This document shows, one piece after another, positions 1 through 5,810 of a DNA stretch of 10,044 bases. Position 1 is the first letter of the stretch; each line of letters starts with the position of its first letter. Below the pieces are notes generated by a model. It ran no database searches, had not been told where the DNA came from, and saw nothing but the letters and a program-made list of their open reading frames with translations. Source of the DNA: Pseudomonadota bacterium (GTDB taxonomy: Bacteria > Pseudomonadota > Alphaproteobacteria > Rhodospirillales > 2-02-FULL-58-16); contig JADFTO010000085.1 of the NCBI GenBank assembly GCA_022560215.1, positions 1 through 10,044 of the forward strand, given 5' to 3'. A program made the translations under genes and the position numbers.

Positions 1-1688
1 TCATCGCCGAGCTGTCCAGTCCCCTGGGCCTGCTGTCGGTGGTCAGGAGTCCCACTGTTCCCTTCCGCCACGCGCCGGGCCTGAGTCTCGCCGCCGACGC
101 CACCCCGCCCGAGCAGCTGGGGGTGTTCACCGACGGCGGGGCCATGACCGCGATCACCCGCTACGATGGAAATCCCGGTCCCATCGCCTACCTGGACTAC
201 CAGTCGGCTGCCCTGCCCTATCACCTGCTGGAAAGTCCGCGCGTCCTGATCCTGGGCGCCGGCGGCGGGGCGGACGTGCTGTTGAGCCGGCTTCACGGGG
301 CGCGGACCATCGACGCGGTGGAGCTCAACCCGCAAATGGTGGATCTGGTGCAGAGCGACTTCGCGGAATTCGCCGGCGGCATCTACACCTCCCCCGGCAC
401 CCGCGTCCACGTGGCCGAGGCGCGCAGCTTCGTCGCCGCCACGGACCGGCGCTTCGACCTGATCCAGGTCGCCCTGCTCGATTCCTTCTCCGCCGCCGCC
501 GCCGGCATGCACGCCCTGAACGAGAACACCCTTTACACGGTGGAGGCCTTTCAAGGCTACCTGGAGAGGCTGGCGCCTGGGGGCATCCTCGCCATCACCC
601 GGTGGCTGAAGCTGCCCCCGAGGGACAGCCTGAAGCTGTTCGCCACCGCCATCGAGGCCCTGGAGCGGCGCGGCATCGAGGACCCTGGCCGGCGGCTGGT
701 CCTGATCAGGAGCTGGCGCACCACGACCCTGCTGGTCAGGAACGGGGCGTTCGCGGCCGAAGACATGGCGCGAGTCCGGGTCTTCTTGCGGGACCGATCC
801 TTCGACGCCGCCTTCCTCCCGGGCATGGAGGATTGGGAAGCCAACCGCTACAACGTGCTTGATGAACCCTACCTGTTCGAAGGCGCCCGCGCCCTCCTGG
901 GCCCGGGCAGGGAGCGGTTCTTGGAGGACTACAAGTACGACGTAGCCCCCGCCACCGACGACCGGCCCTATTTCTTCCACTTTTTGAAGTGGCGCGGCCT
1001 GGCGGAAGCGTTGAGCATGGGCGGCGGCGGGCTGGCACTGGTGGAATGGGGCTACTTGATCCTTCTCGCGGCCCTCGTCCAGGGGGCGGCGGCGAGCGCG
1101 GTCCTGATCCTCCTGCCCCTGGCGGCGCGCCGGCTCGGGAAGCCGGGGTTAGACGTCGCCGTCTATTTCCTGGGCCTGGGTTTCGCCTTCCTGTTCATCG
1201 AAATCGCCTTCATCCAGAAGTTCGTGCTTTTCCTGGGCCATCCCCTCTACGCCGTGGCGGTGGTGCTCAGCGCCTTCCTGGTATCCGCCGGGCTCGGCAG
1301 CGGCTTCGCGCCCCGGCTCGAACGGCGGCATGGCGGCGGGGCCATCCCCATCGCGGTGACCGGGATCGGGGCCGTCGCGGCCCTCTATCTGGTGGGGCTG
1401 CCGCCGCTGCTGGGCTGGCTCGCCCCCCTGCCCCAGGCTTTCAAGGTGGCGGCGGCCCTTGGCCTGGTGGCGCCGCTCGGCTTCTTCATGGGCATGCCGT
1501 TTCCCCTCGGCCTGGCGCGGGTCCAGGCCCGGTCGCCGGATTTGGTCCCCTGGGCCTGGGGGATCAACGGCTGCGCCTCGGTGATCAGCGCCGTGCTCGC
1601 CACCCTGCTCGCCGTACACCTGGGATTCACGGTCGTGGTGGTCCTGGCGGTGGGGCTCTACATCACGGCGGCGCTGGCCTTCCGGTGA
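1..1688 (+). CDS. Spermidine-synthase-like methyltransferase fused to a membrane domain (5' partial)
   Basis: The reading frame is open from base 3 with no stop, so the gene begins before the window; a GTG at 39 is only an internal codon. Numbering residues from that GTG, positions 68-100 hold a Rossmann-fold SAM-binding site: the glycine-rich loop GAGGG (73-77) and the acidic residue E95 in VELNP. A conserved FDLIQVALLDS strand follows near 139-149. This is the aminopropyltransferase/methyltransferase fold of the spermidine synthase superfamily. From about residue 330 to the end the protein is very hydrophobic, with roughly six or seven membrane segments, including a conserved-looking FIEIAFIQKF stretch. 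Soluble SpeE enzymes lack such a part, so a true polyamine role is doubtful and the substrate is unknown. It stands alone; the next gene starts 118 bp downstream with its own leader. Confidence 0.85.
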   Translation, partial: IAELSSPLGLLSVVRSPTVPFRHAPGLSLAADATPPEQLGVFTDGGAMTAITRYDGNPGPIAYLDYQSAALPYHLLESPRVLILGAGGGADVLLSRLHGARTIDAVELNPQMVDLVQSDFAEFAGGIYTSPGTRVHVAEARSFVAATDRRFDLIQVALLDSFSAAAAGMHALNENTLYTVEAFQGYLERLAPGGILAITRWLKLPPRDSLKLFATAIEALERRGIEDPGRRLVLIRSWRTTTLLVRNGAFAAEDMARVRVFLRDRSFDAAFLPGMEDWEANRYNVLDEPYLFEGARALLGPGRERFLEDYKYDVAPATDDRPYFFHFLKWRGLAEALSMGGGGLALVEWGYLILLAALVQGAAASAVLILLPLAARRLGKPGLDVAVYFLGLGFAFLFIEIAFIQKFVLFLGHPLYAVAVVLSAFLVSAGLGSGFAPRLERRHGGGAIPIAVTGIGAVAALYLVGLPPLLGWLAPLPQAFKVAAALGLVAPLGFFMGMPFPLGLARVQARSPDLVPWAWGINGCASVISAVLATLLAVHLGFTVVVVLAVGLYITAALAFR

Positions 1689-1748
1689 AGGAAGCAAGGC
1701 GGGGCGCGTCCTTGGGGCTGTGTAATTTCCCATGCTGCGGCCCATCGG

Positions 1749-1777
1749 TTCTTTTCCGCGCCCGGCTGGTGTAGAAT
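1749..1777 (+). promoter_or_regulatory. Weak candidate sigma70 promoter for the cysteine-rich protein
   Basis: A TAGAAT hexamer (1772-1777) resembles a -10 box (5 of 6). It lies 17 bp after TTCTTT (1749-1754), a poor -35 box. It sits about 30 bp before the ATG at 1807. Only the -10 match is persuasive. Confidence 0.35.
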
Positions 1778-1806
1778 GAACCGCCCCCGCGAGGGACTTT
1801 GAGAGA

Positions 1807-2148
1807 ATGCACATCAAGACTGCCTGGATCGTGGGACTGGTCCTCCTGGCCGCCGCCGATGTCCGCGCCGAGCCGCCCATCTGCACCTGCCGCTACGCCG
1901 GCCAGTCCTATCTGCTGGGGACCTGCGTTTGCATCGTGACGCCCAATGGGGCGCGCCGCGCTTGTTGCGATAAGGTGCTGAACAACACGTCCTGGAGCTT
2001 CAAGGGCGATACCTGTCCCCTCGCCGGGGCGCTACCCCTGGTCGCGGAGACGTCCCCGCCCGGGAGCCCCGAGGGAGGGACTCAAGCCCCCGAATCGAGC
2101 GGCAGGCCGGCCTCGGCCCAGGCGATGAGGCCGCCGGCCAGGTTGTAA
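1807..2148 (+). CDS. Small exported cysteine-rich protein, function unknown
   Basis: A 113-residue protein with a clear signal peptide: a short basic start (MHIK), a hydrophobic core, and a VRA-E cleavage site near residue 21. The mature part has seven cysteines at 26, 28, 40, 42, 53, 54 and 70, in the patterns CTC, CVC and CC, which suggests disulfides or metal binding outside the cytoplasm. The last 40 or so residues are rich in Pro, Ala and Ser, with no further cysteines, and their final part overlaps the 3' end of the convergent rhodanese gene, so this tail may be unimportant. The ribosome binding site is weak: GAGAGA lies directly against the ATG and GAGGG is 11 bp away. I believe small proteins with this cysteine pattern occur in other alphaproteobacteria, but I know no function for them. 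Confidence 0.7.
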   Translation: MHIKTAWIVGLVLLAAADVRAEPPICTCRYAGQSYLLGTCVCIVTPNGARRACCDKVLNNTSWSFKGDTCPLAGALPLVAETSPPGSPEGGTQAPESSGRPASAQAMRPPARL

Positions 2149-2408
2149 GCCTCCGCCAGGATGCCCTGGGCCACCATGTATTGGCCCACCTGTCCGGAAC
2201 GCAGCCCTTGGGCGCAGATGAAGACCACCTTCTTGCCCGAATCGGTGGGGATGCGCCCCGGGTCGAAAGCCGACATGGGCACGTGGAGAGCATCTCCGAG
2301 GCGCGCCTGGGCCAGTTCCTCGGCCTCGCGCACGTCCACCAGCAGGGCCTCGCCGTCGCTGACCCAGCGGTGCACGGTATCGGGCGGGATCTCGGAAAAG
2401 CCCGGCAT
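2082..2408 (-). CDS. Single-domain rhodanese (thiosulfate sulfurtransferase-like)
   Basis: A 108-residue protein covering one rhodanese domain and nothing else. It shows the substrate-side motif LLVDVREAEE (22-31) and the active-site loop CAQGLR with the persulfide-carrying cysteine at 65, followed by the GQYMVAQG and NLAGGLIAW elements typical of GlpE-like proteins. Such enzymes move sulfane sulfur from thiosulfate or persulfides to acceptors in the cytoplasm. The start at 2408 is chosen because the domain begins there and GAAGG lies 8 bp upstream; the frame stays open to an earlier ATG at 2492, but the extra 28 residues look non-conserved and run through the AT-rich promoter region. The gene is monocistronic. 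Its true sulfur donor and acceptor cannot be told; a link to the MoaD-like sulfur carrier nearby is only a thought. Confidence 0.88.
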   Translation of the reverse strand: MPGFSEIPPDTVHRWVSDGEALLVDVREAEELAQARLGDALHVPMSAFDPGRIPTDSGKKVVFICAQGLRSGQVGQYMVAQGILAEAYNLAGGLIAWAEAGLPLDSGA

Positions 2409-2430
2409 GGCTCCAGCCTTCAACTGATCG

Positions 2431-2443
2431 GTAGCGCTGCTAC
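2431..2443. promoter_or_regulatory. Short inverted repeat between rhodanese and higB
   Basis: GTAGC-GCT-GCTAC is a perfect 5-bp inverted repeat around a 3-bp centre. It lies 23 bp upstream of the rhodanese start, in the divergent region. It could be an operator or a leader hairpin of the rhodanese mRNA; there is no further support. Confidence 0.3.
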
Positions 2444-2487
2444 ATATGGGGCCCGTGATTGAAATTGCACCGCCTGAATTTATTCTA

Positions 2488-2516
2488 TTCACATTACGTC
2501 TTACGTATTATATGAT
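2488..2516 (+). promoter_or_regulatory. Candidate sigma70 promoter of higBA with a repeat in the spacer
   Basis: TTCACA (2488-2493, 5 of 6 to the -35 consensus) is followed after exactly 17 bp by TATGAT (2511-2516, 5 of 6 to the -10 consensus). The spacer holds two copies of TTACGT (2494-2499 and 2501-2506) one 7-bp step apart, with the palindrome TACGTA at 2502-2507. This is where a HigA or HigBA repressor would be expected to bind. The stretch is markedly more AT-rich than its surroundings. Confidence 0.6.
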
Positions 2517-2520
2517 ATGT

Positions 2521-2811
2521 ATGATCAAGGGGTACAAGAACGCCAAGACGCGAAAAGTCCAGGAAACCGGCAAGCCCAAGGGGTTCCGGGGACTCGACGG
2601 GGAAAAGGCGGCGATCTTGATGGACATGCTGGATGTCACCTCAAGGCTCGACGAAATCAGCCCCCTTGCGGGAATCGGCTTGCATAAGTTGGTCGGCGAC
2701 CGCAAGGGACAGTGGGCCATTAACGTTAACGGCCCTTGGCGAATCTGTTTTACTCCCGACAAGGACGAAGGGTGGCTCGATGTCGAAATCACCGACTATC
2801 ACAAGGGATAG
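2521..2811 (+). CDS. higB: HigB-type toxin (RelE/ParE superfamily mRNA interferase)
   Basis: A 96-residue protein matching the HigB/RelE toxin family in length and motifs. It opens with MIKGYKNAKT, carries GLHKLVGDRKGQWAINVNGPWRICF split over residues 53-77, and closes with the family's VEITDYHKG tail. HigB toxins cleave mRNA on the ribosome. The start at 2521 is chosen because family members begin at this MIK position; an in-frame ATG at 2512 would add only three residues, and an earlier ATG at 2446 would translate the promoter. No Shine-Dalgarno sequence precedes 2512 or 2521. The stop is followed after 28 bp by the antitoxin gene, in the toxin-first order usual for higBA. The antitoxin is expected to neutralise the protein and, with it, repress the promoter. 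Confidence 0.9.
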   Translation: MIKGYKNAKTRKVQETGKPKGFRGLDGEKAAILMDMLDVTSRLDEISPLAGIGLHKLVGDRKGQWAINVNGPWRICFTPDKDEGWLDVEITDYHKG

Positions 2812-2826
2812 GGGGCGTCGGGAAAT

Positions 2827-2831
2827 GGAGG
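2827..2831 (+). promoter_or_regulatory. Shine-Dalgarno sequence deciding the higA start
   Basis: GGAGG lies 8 bp before the ATG at 2840. An in-frame ATG at 2825 overlaps it and is therefore the less likely start. The strong site contrasts with the absence of one before higB, which would favour antitoxin over toxin synthesis. Confidence 0.7.
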
Positions 2832-2839
2832 AAATACCC

Positions 2840-3145
2840 ATGCGTATTCCGGCGCACCCCGGCAAGCTGCTGGCCATGGAGTTGAAAGCCCGCAAGCTCA
2901 GCGCGACACGGCTGGCCCTTGAAATCGGCGTCCCGGCCAACCGGGTGACGGCCATCGTCAAGGGTGAGCGCGCCATTACGCCCGATACGGCGCTCCGTCT
3001 CGGCCGTTATTTCGGGACCGGTCCCGAGCTGTGGGCCAACATGCAGACCCGGCACGACCTGGGCGCCGCCCGGGCGCGCCTGGATAAGGAGATCGAGCGC
3101 ACGGTCCGGCCCGCGCCCGCCGCGGGCATGCGGGCCCGTGGATAA
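2840..3145 (+). CDS. higA: HigA-type antitoxin, Xre-family helix-turn-helix protein
   Basis: A 101-residue protein beginning MRIPAHPGKLL, the hallmark N-terminus of HigA antitoxins. A helix-turn-helix of the Xre/Cro type spans about residues 19-60 (LSATRLALEIGVP, then NRVTAIVKGERAITPDTALRL), followed by the family's RYFGTGPELWANMQTRHDL segment. A charged C-terminal helix and a short Pro/Ala tail end it. HigA binds and inhibits HigB and represses the shared promoter, probably through the TTACGT repeats upstream of higB. It ends 22 bp from the convergent MoaD-like gene; I see no clear intrinsic terminator in that gap. Confidence 0.92.
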   Translation: MRIPAHPGKLLAMELKARKLSATRLALEIGVPANRVTAIVKGERAITPDTALRLGRYFGTGPELWANMQTRHDLGAARARLDKEIERTVRPAPAAGMRARG

Positions 3146-3167
3146 CGCCGTCCGCGTTTGCCGCCCC

Positions 3168-3404
3168 TCACCCCCCCTTGATGGGGGGGAAGACGGTGAC
3201 GGCGTCGCCGTCGCTCAAGGCCGCGTCCTCCCGGTCGCCGGGCCCGATGGAGGTGCCGTTGACGATGGTCATGTAGGATTCGCCGCCGGGCAGGGCCAGC
3301 CTTTCCAGGACCCGGGCGACGGTGGCCCCGTCCTCGACATCGAGGGCGCCGCCCTCGCCCACCAGGGGTGAGCGGACGGCGATCAACTCGACGCTGATCC
3401 TCAC
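3168..3404 (-). CDS. MoaD/ThiS-like ubiquitin-fold sulfur carrier tied to the AOR
   Basis: A 78-residue beta-grasp protein ending in the diagnostic Gly-Gly tail (VFPPIKGG), which in this family is adenylated and turned into a thiocarboxylate that gives sulfur to molybdopterin or thiazole. The start is a GTG at 3404 whose bases overlap the TGA of the upstream oxidoreductase gene (GTGA), so translation is almost certainly coupled. The SD sequence before it is weak, consistent with coupling. Position directly behind an aldehyde:ferredoxin oxidoreductase indicates a role in making the dithiolene of that enzyme's metallopterin cofactor rather than thiamine. The partner adenylyltransferase (MoeB/MoaD-activating type) and MoaE are not in the window, so it may share the general ones. 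It is probably the last gene of the operon. Confidence 0.88.
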   Translation of the reverse strand: MRISVELIAVRSPLVGEGGALDVEDGATVARVLERLALPGGESYMTIVNGTSIGPGDREDAALSDGDAVTVFPPIKGG

Positions 3405-5212
3405 GCCAGCCCCAGGCGGCGCAGCGTGGCGCTTTCGGGGACTCCGCCCGAGTCCCAGCCGCGGAGCCGGTAGTATTCGGGCAGCATCTTGTCCAGCTCG
3501 GCCACGTGGCCCTTGGCCGAGCCGCTGGCGGCGGGCTCCCTGAGGATGCGTTCGGGCAGGGTGTCGTCGGCCCCGGTCAAGCCGGCCATCAGGTTGAACT
3601 GGCGCTCCAGGTTCCAGATGCGCTCCCCCGTCCGGCGCAGGTCGTCCGCCGTCCAGTCCGAGCCGCAGGCCGGATTGAGCTGGGCCGCCACGTCTTCCAT
3701 GGCGTTGTTGGGAAAGGCGCAAAGGCCGGAGGAATCGGTGGCCGCGATCTCGTCCTGGGAATCCTTGACGATCTTGGCCTTGCCGGCGGTGTCCAGGCGG
3801 GCGAAGTCGTCCTCGAAGGGGGCCGCCCGGAGGTGGCAGGCCCCCCGGTTGGAGGTGGCGTAGGCCAGCGCCATGCCCTGCATGGCGCGGCCGTCGTAGC
3901 CGGGGAATTCCTGGCCCTTGACGGTCATGGAGAATTCGGGGTGGCCGTACTTTTCGCAGAGGCGCTTGGAGCCCTGGCCCAGATCGGCGCCGAAGCCCTC
4001 GCCCCGGGCGGTCTGGTCCACCATGGCCACCAGGGCCCGGGCGGAGCCGAAGGGCAAGGGAAGGCCGCCGGTGTCCTTTTCCGTGATGGCCCCGGTCTCG
4101 AACAGCTCCATGGCCGCCGCCAGGGTGCCGCCGAACGAAATGGGGTCCATGCCGTGTTCGTTACAGACGAAGTTGGCGTAGGTGGCCGCTTCCATGTCGT
4201 CGACGCCGAGGAGGGGGCCGAGCGCGAAACCAGATTCGTATTCCAGGCCGCCGGACGGCCCGAGTTCCCGGTCCCGGACGCTGAAGTGCGTGGGATCGAT
4301 CACCGAGATGCGTCCGCATCCGATGGTGCAGGCGAAACAGGCCTTGTTAGCTAGCAGGTTGGCCCGCCCGTCGGAGCGCCGCTTGGCCTTCATGGCGGCC
4401 GGATTCAGCTTGCCCGCGCCCTCGAACTGCACCTCGCGGCTGTTGCGGGTGGGCAGGCTGCCGTGGGCCTGGGTGACGTCGATCATGGCCAGCGTCCCCA
4501 CCGAGGCGAGACGGGCCTTGCCCGGGGTTTCGTGCTTCTCCTTGGCCAGGGCGGCGGCTTCCATGAAGGCGCCCGGGTCGGCAACGGTGACGCCGCGGGT
4601 GCCCCTGACGGCCACCGCCTTCAGGTTCTTCGATCCCATCACGGCCCCGACGCCGGACCGTCCCGCCGCCCGGTCCAGGTCGTTCATGACGCAGGCGAAG
4701 CGGACTCCGGCCTCGCCCGCCCGGCCGATGGAGGCGACCCTGATCTGGGGGTCCTGGTGGCGCGACTTGAGAAGCGGCTCGGTCTCCCATACCGACTTGC
4801 CCCAAAGGTCCCGGGCGTCCAGGAGCCGGGCGCGCTCGTTCTCGATGAACAGATAGACGGGGGATTTCGAGCGGCCCTCGAAGATGATCATGTCCCAGCC
4901 GGCCATCTTGAGCTCGGCGCCGAAGTATCCGCCCGAGTTGGAACACGCGATGGCGCCCGTCAGCGCCCCCTTGGTGATCACCGAATAACGCCCCCCGGTG
5001 GCCGCCGACGTTCCGGTCAAGGGCCCGGTGGCGAAGATCAGGGTGTTCCCGGGCGACAGGGGGTCGGCCGCGGGGTCGCTATGCTCCATCATGTACTTGG
5101 TGCCGAGGCCCCGCTGGCCCAGGTAGGCATGCGCCCAGTCCATGTTGAGGGGAGCCCCCTCGCAGGTCCCGGCCGTCAGGTCCACGCGGAGGATTTGTCC
5201 CTGCCATCCCAT
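3401..5212 (-). CDS. Aldehyde:ferredoxin oxidoreductase (tungsten- or molybdenum-pterin enzyme)
   Basis: A 603-residue protein, the usual length for this family. It starts MGWQGQILRVDLTAG, has the N-terminal domain with GPLTGTSAATGGRYSV (63-78), and the DLDRAAGRSGVGAVMGSKNLKAV segment (178-200). The [4Fe-4S] cluster ligands are visible: C292, C295 and C299 in CFACTIGC, with the fourth cysteine C498 in the family motif DSSGLC (493-498), which also touches the pterin. Family members oxidise aldehydes to acids, or reduce acids, with electrons passing to ferredoxin, in the cytoplasm; here neither metal nor substrate can be told from sequence. GGGAGGG about 6 bp upstream fixes the ATG at 5212. The gene follows the DUF302 gene by 21 bp and overlaps the MoaD-like gene by 4 bp. 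No ferredoxin, FeS or FAD subunit like those of Aromatoleum AOR lies beside it, so its electron partner must be encoded elsewhere. Confidence 0.93.
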   Translation of the reverse strand: MGWQGQILRVDLTAGTCEGAPLNMDWAHAYLGQRGLGTKYMMEHSDPAADPLSPGNTLIFATGPLTGTSAATGGRYSVITKGALTGAIACSNSGGYFGAELKMAGWDMIIFEGRSKSPVYLFIENERARLLDARDLWGKSVWETEPLLKSRHQDPQIRVASIGRAGEAGVRFACVMNDLDRAAGRSGVGAVMGSKNLKAVAVRGTRGVTVADPGAFMEAAALAKEKHETPGKARLASVGTLAMIDVTQAHGSLPTRNSREVQFEGAGKLNPAAMKAKRRSDGRANLLANKACFACTIGCGRISVIDPTHFSVRDRELGPSGGLEYESGFALGPLLGVDDMEAATYANFVCNEHGMDPISFGGTLAAAMELFETGAITEKDTGGLPLPFGSARALVAMVDQTARGEGFGADLGQGSKRLCEKYGHPEFSMTVKGQEFPGYDGRAMQGMALAYATSNRGACHLRAAPFEDDFARLDTAGKAKIVKDSQDEIAATDSSGLCAFPNNAMEDVAAQLNPACGSDWTADDLRRTGERIWNLERQFNLMAGLTGADDTLPERILREPAASGSAKGHVAELDKMLPEYYRLRGWDSGGVPESATLRRLGLA

Positions 5213-5233
5213 GTCGATCCCTCCCCTTCGCGC

Positions 5234-5695
5234 CTATTCCGCGGCGGCCTTCACGATACGGGCGAAGATCCCGTCCAGTTCCCCCGCCATGGCGTCAAGA
5301 TCGGCCGACCCGTAGGGCGCGAAGACGTGGCTCGGCAGGCGGTAGCTGAGCCTGGCGGTGCCGTCGGGGCGTTCGCTCAGGTAGAGGCGCAGCGGCGCCT
5401 CCACGCCGGCGGGGACGCTCGCCTTCAGCATGCGGACGGCGAAGTGGGGATTGAAGATCATGATCACCCGGTTGCCCGGTATGGTGACGCCGATGGATTT
5501 CGCCCCGCAGGTGGCGCAGGCGTTGCCGACGATCCCCATCTTGTTGGCCTTGATGGCGGCGGTCAGCTTCTTCACATAGGCGCCGAAGGGCTGCCCCGTA
5601 TCGATCACTTGCGTGCCGGAGTAGGGCGCCGGGTTCCCGGCCCAGGCCGGGGCCGCCAGCAGTGCCAAAAGCATGGAGATGATTATCGTACGCAT
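5234..5695 (-). CDS. Exported DUF302-family protein, first gene of the AOR operon
   Basis: A 153-residue protein with a signal peptide (MRTIIISMLLALLAAPAWA, cleavage after AWA near residue 19) and then a DUF302 domain. It shows a CATC pair in GNACATCGAKS, the NPHFAVRMLKASVPAGVEAPLRLYL core, and the closing YRLPSHVFAPYG motif. DUF302 proteins are widespread small proteins of unknown biochemical role; the CxxC could bind a metal or form a disulfide in the periplasm. The start at 5695 is chosen for AAGGA 8 bp upstream and for the signal peptide; an ATG nine codons earlier (5722) lacks support. It precedes the AOR gene by 21 bp on the same strand, so the two are probably co-transcribed, although this product is exported and AOR is cytoplasmic. 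The reason for the pairing is unknown. Confidence 0.85.
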   Translation of the reverse strand: MRTIIISMLLALLAAPAWAGNPAPYSGTQVIDTGQPFGAYVKKLTAAIKANKMGIVGNACATCGAKSIGVTIPGNRVIMIFNPHFAVRMLKASVPAGVEAPLRLYLSERPDGTARLSYRLPSHVFAPYGSADLDAMAGELDGIFARIVKAAAE

Positions 5696-5734
5696 GGCTA
5701 TATCCTTACACTCTTTGAACATGGGGAAACCTTG

Positions 5735-5748
5735 CCGGGAATTCCCGG
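5735..5748. promoter_or_regulatory. Perfect 14-bp palindrome upstream of the DUF302-AOR operon
   Basis: CCGGGAATTCCCGG is fully self-complementary and lies 40-53 bp upstream of the DUF302 ATG. On the minus strand a perfect TTGACA (5768-5773) lies 19 bp upstream of it, so a repressor bound to the palindrome would cover the region where a -10 box would be. No good -10 box is visible at 16-18 bp from that TTGACA, so the promoter itself is uncertain. A terminator reading is less likely, because no T-run follows on the minus strand. Confidence 0.45.
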
Positions 5749-5810
5749 AATTTTCTAATCACGATTCTGTCAAAATATCGCGCCAGAGACAACGACGACG
5801 CCCCCTGCCG

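Noticed and set aside
989..1774. A 261-codon plus-strand frame inside the methyltransferase gene
   Set aside because: It lies in a shifted frame of the membrane domain, consists of Arg/Gly/Pro-rich low-complexity sequence, and overlaps a frame with clear membrane segments.
3168..3722. A 184-residue minus-strand protein ending in the MoaD-like domain
   Set aside because: The upstream part is an out-of-frame reading of the 3' end of the AOR gene. The GTG at 3404 gives exactly one MoaD-length domain.
5735..5754. The 14-bp palindrome as an intrinsic terminator
   Set aside because: On the plus strand, where AATTTTC follows, there is no gene upstream to terminate. On the minus strand, where hemN ends, no T-run follows.
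3506..5758. Long open frames on the plus strand opposite the AOR and DUF302 genes
   Set aside because: They are rich in Gly, Arg, Ala and Pro, match no family, and are the usual by-product of GC-rich codons read in antisense. The minus-strand AOR has every family motif.
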